64,000 bases of DNA from Agromyces archimandritae (GCF_018024495.1 NZ_CP071696.1:744001-808000); one strand, 5' to 3'; counted from the first letter of the stretch, positions 16,837-27,683 are shown. The notes: generated from the sequence alone by a model not told the origin. Numbers and translations are program-made.

Positions 16837-17954
16837 GCGGCGTCGAAGCCGTCCTCGATGAGCTCGGCGAGCTCCTCGCGCTCCTCGACGGGCAGGAAGG
16901 CGGCCTCGGCGGCGTTCAGCTGGAAGGTCTCGAGGTCGTCGAGGTCGTAGCCGAAGGCGTCGGCCAGGAGCGCGAGCTCACGGCTCAGGCTGGTGCCCGA
17001 CTGCAGGCGGTTGTCGGTGTTGACGGTGACGTTGAACCCCAGCTGGTACAGCAGGTCGAAGGGATGGTCGACGAGGTCGTCGCCCCATGCGGCGATCGCC
17101 CCGGTCTGCAGGTTCGACGACGGGCTCGTCTCGAGGGCGATGCCGCGATCGCGCACCCACTGCGAGAGCAGGCCGAGCGTGACGTAGGTGTTCTCGTCGT
17201 CCTCGCGCTCGACGGTGACGTCTTCGGCGATGCGCACGCCGTGCCCGAGGCGCAGCGCCCGCCCGTCGAGGAGGGCCGAGCGGATCGACTCGAGCCCGTC
17301 GGCTTCGCCGGCGTGCACGGTGACGGGGAAGAACTGCGAGGCGAGGTAGTCGAAGGCGGTGCGGTGCCGGCTCGGCAGGAACCCGGCCTCGGCCCCGGCG
17401 ATGTCGAAGCCGACGACGCCGCGGTCGCGGTGGCGGACGGCGAGCTCGGCGATCTCGAGCGCGCGGTCGGCGTGGCGCATGGCGGTGACGAGCTGGCCGA
17501 TGCGGATCCCGCGGCCCTGCGAGGCGGCCTCGTCGATGCCGGCGTCGATGCCGGCCTGCACGGCCTCCACGACCTCGTCGAGCCCGAGCCCACGCACCTG
17601 GTGCTGCTCGGGCGCCCAGCGCAGTTCGCCGTAGACGACGCCGTCGGCGGCGAGATCGAGGACCGATTCGCGGGCGACGCGCTCGAGCCCGGCCCGGGTC
17701 TGCATGACCGCCGTCGTCACGTCGAAGGTCTTCAGGTATTCGACGAGCTCGCCCGAGTCGGACCGTTCGGCGAACCAGTCGGCGAGCGAGGCGGCATCGG
17801 CCGCCGGCACCTCGAAGCCGATCTCGTCGGCGAGTTCGATCACCGTCTGCGGGCGGAGTCCGCCGTCGAGGTGATCGTGCAGCGAAACCTTCGGCAGCGA
17901 GCGGATGTCGGCGCCGTCCCCCTCGAGCCGGTACCCGGCCGTGTCTGTGTTCAC
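16833..17954 (-). CDS. add: Adenosine deaminase
   Basis: A 373-residue enzyme that converts (deoxy)adenosine to (deoxy)inosine, which PNP can then cleave. Zinc and active-site motifs are visible: SLHDHLDGGLRP (metal His pair), GFDIAGAE, the VHAGEADG His, RLGHGVRI, and TSPSSNLQTG. The metal-site NTDNR replaces the more usual NTDDP. GTG 17954 is the start; on the minus strand TATCGT ends 6 nt upstream of it, so add probably has its own leaderless promoter besides any read-through from deoA. Confidence 0.93.
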   Translation of the reverse strand: MNTDTAGYRLEGDGADIRSLPKVSLHDHLDGGLRPQTVIELADEIGFEVPAADAASLADWFAERSDSGELVEYLKTFDVTTAVMQTRAGLERVARESVLDLAADGVVYGELRWAPEQHQVRGLGLDEVVEAVQAGIDAGIDEAASQGRGIRIGQLVTAMRHADRALEIAELAVRHRDRGVVGFDIAGAEAGFLPSRHRTAFDYLASQFFPVTVHAGEADGLESIRSALLDGRALRLGHGVRIAEDVTVEREDDENTYVTLGLLSQWVRDRGIALETSPSSNLQTGAIAAWGDDLVDHPFDLLYQLGFNVTVNTDNRLQSGTSLSRELALLADAFGYDLDDLETFQLNAAEAAFLPVEEREELAELIEDGFDAA

Positions 17955-17960
17955 GCCTCA

Positions 17961-17966
17961 ACGATA
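17961..17966 (-). promoter_or_regulatory. -10 element of add
   Basis: TATCGT on the minus strand (17966-17961) followed by 6 nt and GTG 17954. The remainder of the 119-bp gap to deoA is GC-rich without a clear ribosome site. Confidence 0.4.
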
Positions 17967-18073
17967 GTCGGGGGATGCCGCGGAAGTCTCGGTGTTTTCG
18001 AAGGTCTTCGACACGGCGTCGAAATCGCCGGCGAACACCCGGTGTCGCGCCGGGCGGGCCGGTGCGGAACCGG

Positions 18074-19369
18074 TCAGGCGATGCGGTCGGCGATGAGCGG
18101 TCCGCCGTCGTCGATCGGCTCGCCGGCGTTCCCGATCCGCCAGGCGCCGGCGAGCGCCTCCACGGCGCGCGGGATGCGGTCGGCGTCGTCGGTGGCGAGG
18201 GTCACGAGCGGCTGCCCGGCACGCACCGCGTCGCCCGGCTTGGCGTGCAGGATGAGGCCGGCGGCCGCCTGCACGGTGTCGTCCTTGCGCGCACGGCCCG
18301 CGCCGAGCCGCCAGGCGGCGACGCCGTACGGCAGCGCCGGCTGGGCGAGGAGCACTCCGTCGCGTTCGGCCGTGAGCACCTCGTGTTCGCGCGCGACGGG
18401 CAGCGGCGCGTCGGGGTCGCCGCCCTGCGCGCGCACGATGCGGCGCCAGCGATCCATCGCCCGGCCGTCGTCGAGGGCCGCGACGACGTCTTCGCCGTCA
18501 CGGCCGGCGGCGGCGAGCATCTCGCGCGCGAGCGCGACCGTCAGGGCCCGCACGTCGCTCGGCCCGCCGCCGGCGAGCACCTCGACCGATTCGGCGACCT
18601 CCACGGCGTTGCCGACGGCGCGGCCGAGCGGCACGTGCATGTTCGTGAGCAGGGCGCTCGTGGCCACGCCCGCGTCCCGGCCGAGCGCGACCATCGTGCG
18701 GGCGAGCTCGCGCCCGCGCTCGATCTCGGGCAGGAACGCACCGGAGCCGAACTTGACGTCGAGCACGAGCGCCCCGGTGCCCTCGGCGATCTTCTTCGAC
18801 ATGATCGAGGAGGCGATGAGCGGGATCGACTCGACCGTGCCGGTCGTGTCACGCAGGGCGTAGAGCTTCTTGTCGGCGGGCGCGAGGCCGGCGCCGGCGG
18901 CGCAAACGACGCCGCCCTCCTCGGCGAGCACCCGGAGCATCTCGGGGTTGGAGAGCTCGGCCCGCCAGCCGGGGATCGCCTCCAGCTTGTCGAGCGTGCC
19001 GCCGGTGTGCCCGAGGCCGCGGCCCGACAACTGGGGCACGGCGACGCCGAAGCAGGCGACGAGCGGCACGAGCGGCAGTGTGATCTTGTCGCCGACGCCG
19101 CCCGTGGAGTGCTTGTCGACCGTCGGCACGGGCAGTGCGGAGAAGTCCATCCGCTCCCCCGAAGCGATCATCGCCTGCGTCAGATCGTGGATCTCGCGCC
19201 GATCCATCCCGTTCAGGAAGATCGCCATGGCCAGCGCCGCCATCTGCTCGTCGCCGACATAGCCGCGGGTGTACGCATCCACCAGCCAGGCGATCTCGGG
19301 CGAGCCGAGCTGCCCGCCGTCGCGCTTGGTACGGATGAGGTCGACGACGTCGTACCGTTCGACGCTCAT
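18074..19369 (-). CDS. deoA: Thymidine phosphorylase
   Basis: A 431-residue pyrimidine nucleoside phosphorylase that splits thymidine or deoxyuridine (and possibly uridine) into base and sugar-1-phosphate. It shows the family signature GRGLGHTGGTLDKLE, the phosphate loop KHSTGGVGDKITLP and IASSIMSKKIAEG. The all-alpha/glycine-rich layout and length are normal. The start codon sits in an ATGA overlap with cytidine deaminase, so the two are coupled: cytidine is deaminated to uridine, then phosphorolysed. Confidence 0.93.
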   Translation of the reverse strand: MSVERYDVVDLIRTKRDGGQLGSPEIAWLVDAYTRGYVGDEQMAALAMAIFLNGMDRREIHDLTQAMIASGERMDFSALPVPTVDKHSTGGVGDKITLPLVPLVACFGVAVPQLSGRGLGHTGGTLDKLEAIPGWRAELSNPEMLRVLAEEGGVVCAAGAGLAPADKKLYALRDTTGTVESIPLIASSIMSKKIAEGTGALVLDVKFGSGAFLPEIERGRELARTMVALGRDAGVATSALLTNMHVPLGRAVGNAVEVAESVEVLAGGGPSDVRALTVALAREMLAAAGRDGEDVVAALDDGRAMDRWRRIVRAQGGDPDAPLPVAREHEVLTAERDGVLLAQPALPYGVAAWRLGAGRARKDDTVQAAAGLILHAKPGDAVRAGQPLVTLATDDADRIPRAVEALAGAWRIGNAGEPIDDGGPLIADRIA

Positions 19370-19773
19370 GCCTCGCCCCCGAAGTCGGCGAGCTGGCGCG
19401 GCCCGAAGGCGTCGGGCAGCACCTCGTCGATCGTGCGGATGCCGGAGACGGTCTCGAGGAGCATGCCGTCGGCCGAGTGCTCGAAGAGCAGCTGCCGGCA
19501 GCGGCCGCACGGCATGAGCACCCCGCCGTGCCCGTCGACGCAGCTGAATGCCACGAGCCGCCCGCCGCCGGACATCACGAGCGCCGACACGAGCGAGCAT
19601 TCGGCGCAGAGCGTCACCCCGTACGAGGCGTTCTCGATGTTGCACCCCGACACGACGCGGCCGTCGTCGACGAGGGCGGCGGCCCCGACCGGGAAGCCGG
19701 AGTAGGGCGCGTAGGCCTTCGCCATCGCCTCGCGGGCGCGTTCGCGGAGCATGGGCCAGTCGATCTCCGGCAT
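19366..19773 (-). CDS. cdd: Cytidine deaminase
   Basis: A 135-residue zinc enzyme that turns cytidine and deoxycytidine into uridine and deoxyuridine. Zinc-site motifs are CAECS (Cys plus catalytic Glu) and PCGRCRQ (two Cys); CNIENASYG is the substrate loop. ATG 19773 fits the family N-terminus (LRERAREAMAKAYAPYSGFPVGAAAL). It lies 14 bp after the permease stop and overlaps deoA by 4 bp, inside the nucleoside uptake operon. Confidence 0.95.
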   Translation of the reverse strand: MPEIDWPMLRERAREAMAKAYAPYSGFPVGAAALVDDGRVVSGCNIENASYGVTLCAECSLVSALVMSGGGRLVAFSCVDGHGGVLMPCGRCRQLLFEHSADGMLLETVSGIRTIDEVLPDAFGPRQLADFGGEA

Positions 19774-19787
19774 GGTTCCCCCTTCGA

Positions 19788-21101
19788 TCAGGACGTGATG
19801 TACGGCTTGCCGGACGCCGCCGGCGGCCGGGAGCGGCCGACGAGGCCGGCGACGGCGAAGATCGTCACGACGTACGGCAGCATGAGCATGAACTCGCTCG
19901 GCACGGGCGAGCCGATGACGCCGAGGGTGTTCTGCAGGTTCGAGGCGAAGCCGAACAGCAGCGCGGCGAGCGTCGCGCGGATCGGATCCCACTTGCCGAA
20001 GATGACGGCGGCCAGGGCGATGAAGCCCATGCCTGCGGTCATCTCCTTGTTGAAGGAGCCGACCGAACCGAGCGTGAAGAAGGCGCCGCCGATGCCGGCG
20101 ATCGCTCCGGCGAGCGAGACGTTCCAGAAGCGGGTGCCGGTGACATTGATGCCGACGGTGTCGGCGGCCTGCGGATGCTCGCCGACGGAGCGCAGGCGCA
20201 GGCCCCATCGGGTGTGGAAGAGCCCGACGTAGACGAGGGCGACGGCGAGGTACATGAGGTAGACGATGATCGTCTGCCGGAAGAAGGTCGGCCCGATGAT
20301 CGGGATGTCGGCCAGCAGCGGGATCGGGATCCGCTCGAGACGCGGCGGCTGATTGAGCAGTTGCGCGTTCGGGGCGAGGACCTGCGAGAACAGGAAGCTC
20401 GTGAGGCCGATGACGAGCACGTTCAGCACGACGCCGACGATGATCTGGTCGACGAAGTACTTGATGGAGAACGCGGCGAGGACGAAGGAGACGAGCACCC
20501 CGGCGGCAGCCGCGGCGATGATGCCGAGGGTCTGGCCGAGCAGCGCCTGGCCGACGAGGCTCGCGACGACGGCCGAGGCGAAGGCGCCGGCCAGCAGCTG
20601 CCCCTCGATCGCGATGTTCACGACGCCGACGCGTTCGGAGATCACACCGCAAAGCGCCCCGTAGATGAGCGGAACGGACAGGCTGAGGGATCCGGCGAGG
20701 AGCCCGGGCACCGGGATGACCGGGGTCGAGGCGCCCGCGGCGGCCCAGGTGAGGAAGGCCACGAGCGCGACGACGGCGAAGACGATCGTGAGCCACAGCG
20801 GCACCGGCCGGCGCCGCCCGACGAGCACGAACGCCCACGCGGTCGCGACGGCCAGCAGCACGACGCCGCCCCAGGCGACGCTCAGCCCGGGCACGACGAG
20901 TTCGGGCAGCTGGATGACGTCGTTGCCGCCGGAGAGCCGGTAGGTCACCTGGGCGTCGTGCGGGGCGAGCACGTAGAGCAGCGCCGAGAGCGCCGTGATG
21001 ACGGCGAATGCGATGGGCGCCTTGCGGCTGACGACGACGGTCGTCGCGAGCGATTCGGACAGGGGCGCGTCGGCCTGGGCCTGCAGGGTGTCGCGGCTCA
21101 T
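19788..21101 (-). CDS. Nucleoside ABC transporter permease (NupQ-like)
   Basis: A 437-residue inner-membrane permease of the BPD_transp_2 class used with BMP-type binding proteins. Some 10-11 hydrophobic helices are visible, with the conserved core GVVNIAIEGQLLAGAF, RSVGEHPQAADTVGINV and FITLG-like FFTLGSVGSFNKEMTAGMGF. ATG 21101 lies in a 4-bp overlap with the other permease; upstream in the same frame there is no family similarity. With its partner permease and ATPase it should import nucleosides; the salvage enzymes directly downstream support that. Confidence 0.9.
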   Translation of the reverse strand: MSRDTLQAQADAPLSESLATTVVVSRKAPIAFAVITALSALLYVLAPHDAQVTYRLSGGNDVIQLPELVVPGLSVAWGGVVLLAVATAWAFVLVGRRRPVPLWLTIVFAVVALVAFLTWAAAGASTPVIPVPGLLAGSLSLSVPLIYGALCGVISERVGVVNIAIEGQLLAGAFASAVVASLVGQALLGQTLGIIAAAAAGVLVSFVLAAFSIKYFVDQIIVGVVLNVLVIGLTSFLFSQVLAPNAQLLNQPPRLERIPIPLLADIPIIGPTFFRQTIIVYLMYLAVALVYVGLFHTRWGLRLRSVGEHPQAADTVGINVTGTRFWNVSLAGAIAGIGGAFFTLGSVGSFNKEMTAGMGFIALAAVIFGKWDPIRATLAALLFGFASNLQNTLGVIGSPVPSEFMLMLPYVVTIFAVAGLVGRSRPPAASGKPYITS

Positions 21102-22482
21102 TTCGCCTCCACCTCCTTGGTGACGATGGGCCTGGGGCGGCGCGGGCCGGAACCGGGGGCCGGCAGCCGGAAGATCGCCCGCACGAGGGGTGGCGCGGCG
21201 ATGAAGAGCACGATGAGCGACTGCACGACGAGCACGATGTCGATCGGCACGCCCTCGGCGGCCTGCATCGAGAAGCCGCCGGCCTTGAACGCCCCGAACA
21301 GGATTCCGGCGGCCAGGATCCCCCAGGGCGAGCTGCGCCCGAGCAGCGCGACGGTGATCGCGTCGAAGCCGATGCCGGCGTCGATGCCGACCGAGAAGCC
21401 GGTCGTGACCGTGCCGAGCACCTGGCTGACGCCGGCCATGCCGACGAGGGCGCCGGCGATGAGCATGGCGTAGACGTAGACGCGAGGCACGTCGATGCCG
21501 GCGACGCGGGCCGCGTTCGGGTTCTCGCCGACCGCCCGGAAGCGGAAGCCGAGGCTCGAGCGGCTGAGGATCCACCACACGACCACGACGGCCGCCAGCG
21601 CGAGGATGAAGCCGAAGTGCAGGTTGTACTTCGGCCCGTCGGCGAGGCCCGGCAGGTCGTTCAGGCCCGGGAAGACGGCCGTCTCTTTCATGGCCGGCGT
21701 CTTCGGGTTGTTCGAGCCGGGCGCCTGCAGCAAGCCCGGGGTGCGCAGCATCCACGTCACGAGGTAGAACGCGACGTAGTTCAACATGATGGTGAGGATG
21801 ACCTCGTGCGCGCCGGTGCGGGCCTTCAGGAGCCCGGCGAGCCCGGCCCAGAGCGCTGCGGCGAGCATGCCGGCGAGCACGGCGACGATCATGTGCACGC
21901 CGAGCGGGAGGTCGAAGCCGAAGGCGACCCAACCGGCGGCCGAGGCGGCCATCAGCATCTGCCCCTGCCCGCCGATGTTGAACATGCCTGCGCGGAAGGC
22001 GAGGCCGACGCCGAGCCCGGCGGTGATCAGCGGAGTGGCGAAGGTGAGCGTCTCGGTGAGCGAGCGGATGCCGGTGGCGAAATCGGGCCGGCGGAAGTTG
22101 TACACGGCGCCCTGGAAGAGCGCGGAGTATGCGCCGGCGACCGAATCCCAGATCGCCTGGAGCGTGTCGCCGGGGCGGGCGAAGAAGTAGCCTGCGGCGG
22201 CCTGCACGCGTTCGTCGGTCGCGGCGATGAGCACGGCGCCGACGACGAGCGCGAGGAGGACCGCGAGCACCGAGATGATCGCGTTGCCCGTGACGATCTC
22301 GCGGAACGCGCGCGACCAGCGGGAGGGCTCCTCGGGCTCGATGCCGGGTGCGGATGCCGGAGCGGGGCCGTTCACGGCATCCCGCGCATCTTCTCCGGCC
22401 GTGCTCGGAGTGGATGAGGCGGCGGCCGGTTCGACATCGACGCGCAGGGGGTCGGCCGGGTTCGCCGGCGTCTCGGGGTCGC

Positions 22483-22486
<4 letters not shown>
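21098..22486 (-). CDS. Nucleoside ABC transporter permease (NupP-like)
   Basis: A 462-residue permease. The first 65 residues are an acidic, Pro/Ala-rich cytoplasmic tail; helices follow from about 70. Core motifs are LTFATPLITAGLGVGLAFRAGMFNIGGQGQ in part, FRAVGENPNAARVAGIDV and VALLGRSSPWGI. It overlaps the ATPase gene by 4 bp upstream and the second permease by 4 bp downstream, so the three transport genes are tightly coupled. The tail is longer than usual for the family. Confidence 0.9.
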
Positions 22487-23997
<1,511 letters not shown>

Positions 23998-24004
23998 GGG
24001 ACCG

Positions 24005-24010
24005 ATCCTA
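24005..24010 (-). promoter_or_regulatory. -10 element of the nucleoside transporter operon
   Basis: TAGGAT on the minus strand (24010-24005), 7 nt before ATG 23997. No clear -35 is visible. Confidence 0.4.
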
Positions 24011-24111
24011 GTGACGGGGCGGCATCCGCAGCGGTTCGTGCTCGGATGCGCGGGGGCGGGGTCGCGGCGCGCGCGGGCCGGCGGCGCGGCGGGCGCGTGC
24101 GGCGGCGGAAT

Positions 24112-24151
24112 CGACGTGCGGCGGGGGCCGGTGGCGCCCCGCCGCACGTCG
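24112..24151 (-). terminator. Strong hairpin between the BMP lipoprotein gene and the transporter genes
   Basis: CGACGTGCGGCGGGG (24112-24126) pairs perfectly over 15 bp with CCCCGCCGCACGTCG (24137-24151) around a 10-nt loop. It lies 10 bp past the lipoprotein stop. There is no T-run, so it may act as a partial terminator and RNA stabiliser, keeping the binding protein more abundant than the transporter. Confidence 0.6.
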
Positions 24152-24160
24152 GAGACCGGA

Positions 24161-25252
24161 TCAGCCGGCGAGGTAGGACTCGACGGCGATGTCGCCGTCG
24201 ATGATCGCCTGGCGCAGCTCGTCGAGCTTGTCCGCGAGCTCGGCCGGGACCTTGCTCTCCCAGTCGTGGAACGGGGCGAGGCCGACGCCCTCGTTCTCGA
24301 GCGTGCCGATGAAGGGGGTCGGGTCGAACTCGCCGTTGCCGGCCTCGACGATCGCCTCGTGCACGCCGACGTCCATGCCCTTGCGGATGGAGGTCAGGAG
24401 GAGCGGGCCGACGCTCGGGTCGGTCTCGAAGACGTCGGCATCGACGCCGATAAGGGCGATCTCGCGCCCCGAGTCCTCGATGGCCGCCGCGGCCGACTGG
24501 TAGATCGGGCCGCCGACGGGCAGCAGCACGTCGATGTTCTGGTCGATGAGGCCCTGGGCGATCTGCCGCGCGGTGTCGTTGGCCTCGAAGCCGCCGGTGA
24601 ACGAGCCGTCCGTGCCGTCCCAGCCGAGGACCTTGACCTGGGTGCCGTTCTCCTCGTTGTAGTGGTCGACGCCCTGCTTGAAGCCGTCCATGAAGATCGA
24701 CACGGTGGGGATGTTCGCCCCGCCGAAGGTGCCGACGGCGCCCGTCTTCGTGACGCCCGCCGAGAGGTAGCCGGCCAGGAACGCGGCCTGGGCGGTGTCG
24801 AAGATGATCGGCTTGATGTTCTCGGCGTCGGTCTCTCCGTCGCCGTCCTGGTCGATCGGGTCATCGATCGAGATGAAGTCGATGTCGGGGTTGGCCTGCG
24901 CGGCCTCGAGGGCGGCGGGTGCGAGCAGGAAGCCGACCGAGACGATCGCGTTGCAGCCCTGGTCGACGAGGCCGTTGATGTTCGAGGCGTAGTCGGTCTC
25001 GGCCTGCGACTCGACCTCCTTGTACTCCACACCGAGCTCCTCGGCGGCGGCCTGCAAGCCCTCGAAGCCGAGCTGGTTGAACGACTTGTCGTCGAAGCCG
25101 CCCGCGTCCGAGACCATGCAGGGCAGGAAGTCGAGCTTCTCGCCGCCGGCCTCGCCGTCTTCTTCGGGTGCGCTCGCGCAACCCGCGACGAGCGTCGCGA
25201 TGCCGAGCATGGCCAGGCCGCCGAGCGCAGCCCTCCGGAACGTGATCGTCAC
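24161..25252 (-). CDS. BMP-family nucleoside-binding lipoprotein 1
   Basis: A 363-residue surface lipoprotein with lipobox LVAGC (Cys25) after a basic MTITFRRAA start. The mature protein has the BMP/PnrA layout: MVSDAGGFDDKSFNQLGFEG, IIFDTAQAAFLAGYLSAGVTKTG, FGGANIPTVSIFMDGFKQGVDHYN and LLLTSIRKGMDVGVHEAI. Such proteins capture nucleosides for ABC import. Start is GTG 25252 with GGAGG 5 nt upstream. It lies directly upstream of the ATPase/permease genes and is thus the main partner of that transporter. Confidence 0.92.
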   Translation of the reverse strand: MTITFRRAALGGLAMLGIATLVAGCASAPEEDGEAGGEKLDFLPCMVSDAGGFDDKSFNQLGFEGLQAAAEELGVEYKEVESQAETDYASNINGLVDQGCNAIVSVGFLLAPAALEAAQANPDIDFISIDDPIDQDGDGETDAENIKPIIFDTAQAAFLAGYLSAGVTKTGAVGTFGGANIPTVSIFMDGFKQGVDHYNEENGTQVKVLGWDGTDGSFTGGFEANDTARQIAQGLIDQNIDVLLPVGGPIYQSAAAAIEDSGREIALIGVDADVFETDPSVGPLLLTSIRKGMDVGVHEAIVEAGNGEFDPTPFIGTLENEGVGLAPFHDWESKVPAELADKLDELRQAIIDGDIAVESYLAG

Positions 25253-25376
25253 AATGACCTCCAGAACGGTGGCCCACGGGGAAGGGGGCCGGATACCGCC
25301 AGATTACGGGGAGTTGCGCCTCGTGTCTCGCTCGCCGCGACCCCGGGCGGCAGAGGTTACCGATCTGAAACGTTGT

Positions 25377-25388
25377 GCTCATATGAGC
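25377..25388. promoter_or_regulatory. Perfect 12-bp palindrome upstream of BMP lipoprotein 1
   Basis: GCTCATATGAGC lies 125 bp upstream of GTG 25252. GAAACGTT sits next to it at about 25367-25374, a sequence reminiscent of LacI-family half-sites. Together they are candidate operator sites controlling nucleoside uptake. No repressor gene is present in the window. Confidence 0.35.
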
Positions 25389-25459
25389 AGCGCGGATCGG
25401 CATCCGCACCCCGCCTGAACCGGCCCGCGCGCGGGGCCCGATCGATGCCGCGTTGCCGC

Positions 25460-26527
25460 TCAGGCCCCCGGCGTGCTGGGGCTCTCGACGACGAGATCGC
25501 CCGAGACGATCCGCTCGCGCAGCGCCTGGATCTCGGCGTCCAGCTCGGCCGGCACCAGGGACTCCCGCTCGTGGTACGGGGCGATGTCGACGCCGCCGTT
25601 GTCGAGCGTTCCGATGTAGGGCTCCGCGTCGAAGCCGCCGCCCAGCACCTCCCCGACGATCTCGACCATCGCATCCTGCGTCTTCTTCATGACGCTCGTG
25701 AGCAGCGTCGGGCGGTACTCGGCCGGCAGGGTCTCGTAGCCGTCGTTGTCGACCCAGATGAGGGAGGCGGATCCGCCCCGCTCGGCGACCGCGGCCGCCG
25801 CACCCTCGCCGACCTGCCCGGCCACGGGCATGACGACGTCGGCCCCTTGATCGAGCAGACCCTCGGCGGTGACCCGCCCCTTGTTGATGTCCTCGAAGTC
25901 GCCCGTGAACGCGCCGTCCTGCTTCTCCTTGCTCCAGCCGAGGAGCTTGACGGCGGCGCCGTGCGCCTCGTTGTACGCGTCGACGCCGTCGGCGAAGCCG
26001 TCCATGAACAGCGTCACCGGCGGCTGGTTGCCGCCGCCGAAGGTCGCGACGATACCCGTCTTCGAAACGCCGGCGGCGAGATAGCCGGCGAGGAACGCCG
26101 CCTGGGCCGTGTCGAAGACGACGGGCTTGACGTTATCGGCTTCGACGACCTCGTCGACAATCGCGAAGGAGACCTCGGGGTTCTCCGCCGCGTGTTCGAG
26201 CGTGGCCTCGGCGAGCTCCCAGCCGACCGTCACGACGAGCCCGCAGCCCGAGTCGACGGCCTGGCGCACGTTCGGCTCGAGATCGGTCTCCGCCGTCGAG
26301 ACGAGCGCCTCGGCATCCACCCCGAATTCGTCCTCGGCCTGCTGCAGGCCCTCCCAGCTCGACTGGTTGAAGGAGCGGTCCTCGAGCCCGCCGGAGTTCG
26401 TGACCATGCGCACGCACTCCGCCGGCCCGGTGGCCTTCAGCCCGCCGTCCTCCGGCTGCCCGCAGCCCGTGAGGGCCAGCAGCACCGCCGCCGCGGCCGC
26501 GAGGCCGCCGATCCGTCGCATCATCAT
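25460..26527 (-). CDS. BMP-family nucleoside-binding lipoprotein 2
   Basis: A 355-residue paralogue of the neighbouring lipoprotein, with lipobox LTGC (Cys22). Matching blocks are MVTNSGGLEDRSFNQSSWEG, VVFDTAQAAFLAGYLAAGVSKTG, FGGGNQPPVTLFMDGFADGVDAYN and LLTSVMKKTQDAMVEI. It clearly arose by tandem duplication but has diverged widely, so it may bind a different nucleoside while sharing the transporter. The start MMMRR offers ATG 26527, 26524 or 26521. A 207-bp gap separates it from the first copy. Confidence 0.9.
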   Translation of the reverse strand: MMMRRIGGLAAAAAVLLALTGCGQPEDGGLKATGPAECVRMVTNSGGLEDRSFNQSSWEGLQQAEDEFGVDAEALVSTAETDLEPNVRQAVDSGCGLVVTVGWELAEATLEHAAENPEVSFAIVDEVVEADNVKPVVFDTAQAAFLAGYLAAGVSKTGIVATFGGGNQPPVTLFMDGFADGVDAYNEAHGAAVKLLGWSKEKQDGAFTGDFEDINKGRVTAEGLLDQGADVVMPVAGQVGEGAAAAVAERGGSASLIWVDNDGYETLPAEYRPTLLTSVMKKTQDAMVEIVGEVLGGGFDAEPYIGTLDNGGVDIAPYHERESLVPAELDAEIQALRERIVSGDLVVESPSTPGA

Positions 26528-26558
26528 CGCCCACTCCCCCGCCCGCGACGCGGACGAC

Positions 26559-27677
26559 TCACAAGACGTCGCTCGACCCGCCGAGCCGCAGGGCGTCGAC
26601 GACCGCTTTGACCCGCTGGGCGTGCTCGCTCGTCGTGACGAGCAGGGCGTCCGGCGTGTCCACGACCACGATATCCTGCACGCCGATCAGGCTGATGACC
26701 CGCTTCGAACGGCTCACGACGATGCCGGAGGCCTGGTCGGCGAGCACCCGCGCATGCTCCCCGAGGATCGCCAGCTCGCCCGAGCGGCCCGCCTGGTTGA
26801 GCTTGGCGAGCGAGGCGAAGTCGCCCACGTCGTCCCACTGGAAATGCCCGCGGACGACCGCGAGGCGCCCCTCGGCCGCGGCCGGCTCGGCGACCGAGTA
26901 GTCGATCGCGATCTTCTCGAGCTTCGGCCAGATGCGATCGACCGCCGGCCCGCGCGTGGACGGATCGTCCCACGCCTCGGCGAGCTCGACGAGGCCGGCG
27001 TGCAGCTCGGGCTTCGTGCGCGCGATCTCCTCGAGCAAGCGGTCGGCGCGCGCGATGAACATGCCCGCGTTCCAGAGGTAGTCGCCGTCGTCGAGGTAGC
27101 GCTTGGCGGTCGCGAGGTCCGGCTTCTCGACGAAGCTCCGCACCGCCTGCACCTCGTGCGCGCCGGGAACGTCGACGACCTCGCCGCAGTGGATGTAGCC
27201 GAAGCCGACGGCCGGCTCGGTCGGGGTGATGCCGATGGTCGCGATGTACCCGGCATCCGCCGCAGCCACCGCGTCCTTCACCGCACGCTGGAACAGCTCG
27301 TCGCCCGAGATCACGTGATCGGCGGCGAAGGAGCCGATGACGACGCCGGGCTCGCGCCGCTCGAGGATCGCCGCTGCCAGGCCGATCGCAGCCGTCGAAT
27401 CGCGCGGCTCGCTCTCCAGCACGATGTTCGCGTCCGTCAGCGCCGGCAGCTGCGCCTCGACCGCCGCACGGTGCGCGCGGCCGGTGACGACCATGATCCG
27501 ATCCTCGCCGGCCAGCGGCACGAGCCGCTCCCAGGTGTCGCGGAGCAGGGTCTGCCCCGAACCGGTGAGATCGTGCAGGAACTTCGGCGCGTCCGCACGC
27601 GAGAGCGGCCACAGGCGCGAGCCGACGCCGCCGGCGGGGATGATCGCGGTGAAGCGGTCGAGGGGCGAGGTAGGCAT
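26559..27677 (-). CDS. manC: Mannose-1-phosphate guanylyltransferase
   Basis: A 372-residue enzyme making GDP-mannose from mannose-1-phosphate and GTP, for glycans, lipoglycans and protein mannosylation. It has the nucleotidyltransferase signature PAGGVGSRLWPLSR followed by PKFL, the FAADHVISG sugar-nucleotide loop, FVEKPD and WNAGMFI. No C-terminal isomerase (cupin) domain is present, as in actinobacterial ManB/ManC-type single-function enzymes. ATG 27677 is chosen because TATCCT ends 6 nt before it. Upstream in-frame codons show no homology. Confidence 0.9.
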   Translation of the reverse strand: MPTSPLDRFTAIIPAGGVGSRLWPLSRADAPKFLHDLTGSGQTLLRDTWERLVPLAGEDRIMVVTGRAHRAAVEAQLPALTDANIVLESEPRDSTAAIGLAAAILERREPGVVIGSFAADHVISGDELFQRAVKDAVAAADAGYIATIGITPTEPAVGFGYIHCGEVVDVPGAHEVQAVRSFVEKPDLATAKRYLDDGDYLWNAGMFIARADRLLEEIARTKPELHAGLVELAEAWDDPSTRGPAVDRIWPKLEKIAIDYSVAEPAAAEGRLAVVRGHFQWDDVGDFASLAKLNQAGRSGELAILGEHARVLADQASGIVVSRSKRVISLIGVQDIVVVDTPDALLVTTSEHAQRVKAVVDALRLGGSSDVL

Positions 27678-27683
27678 GCCCCG

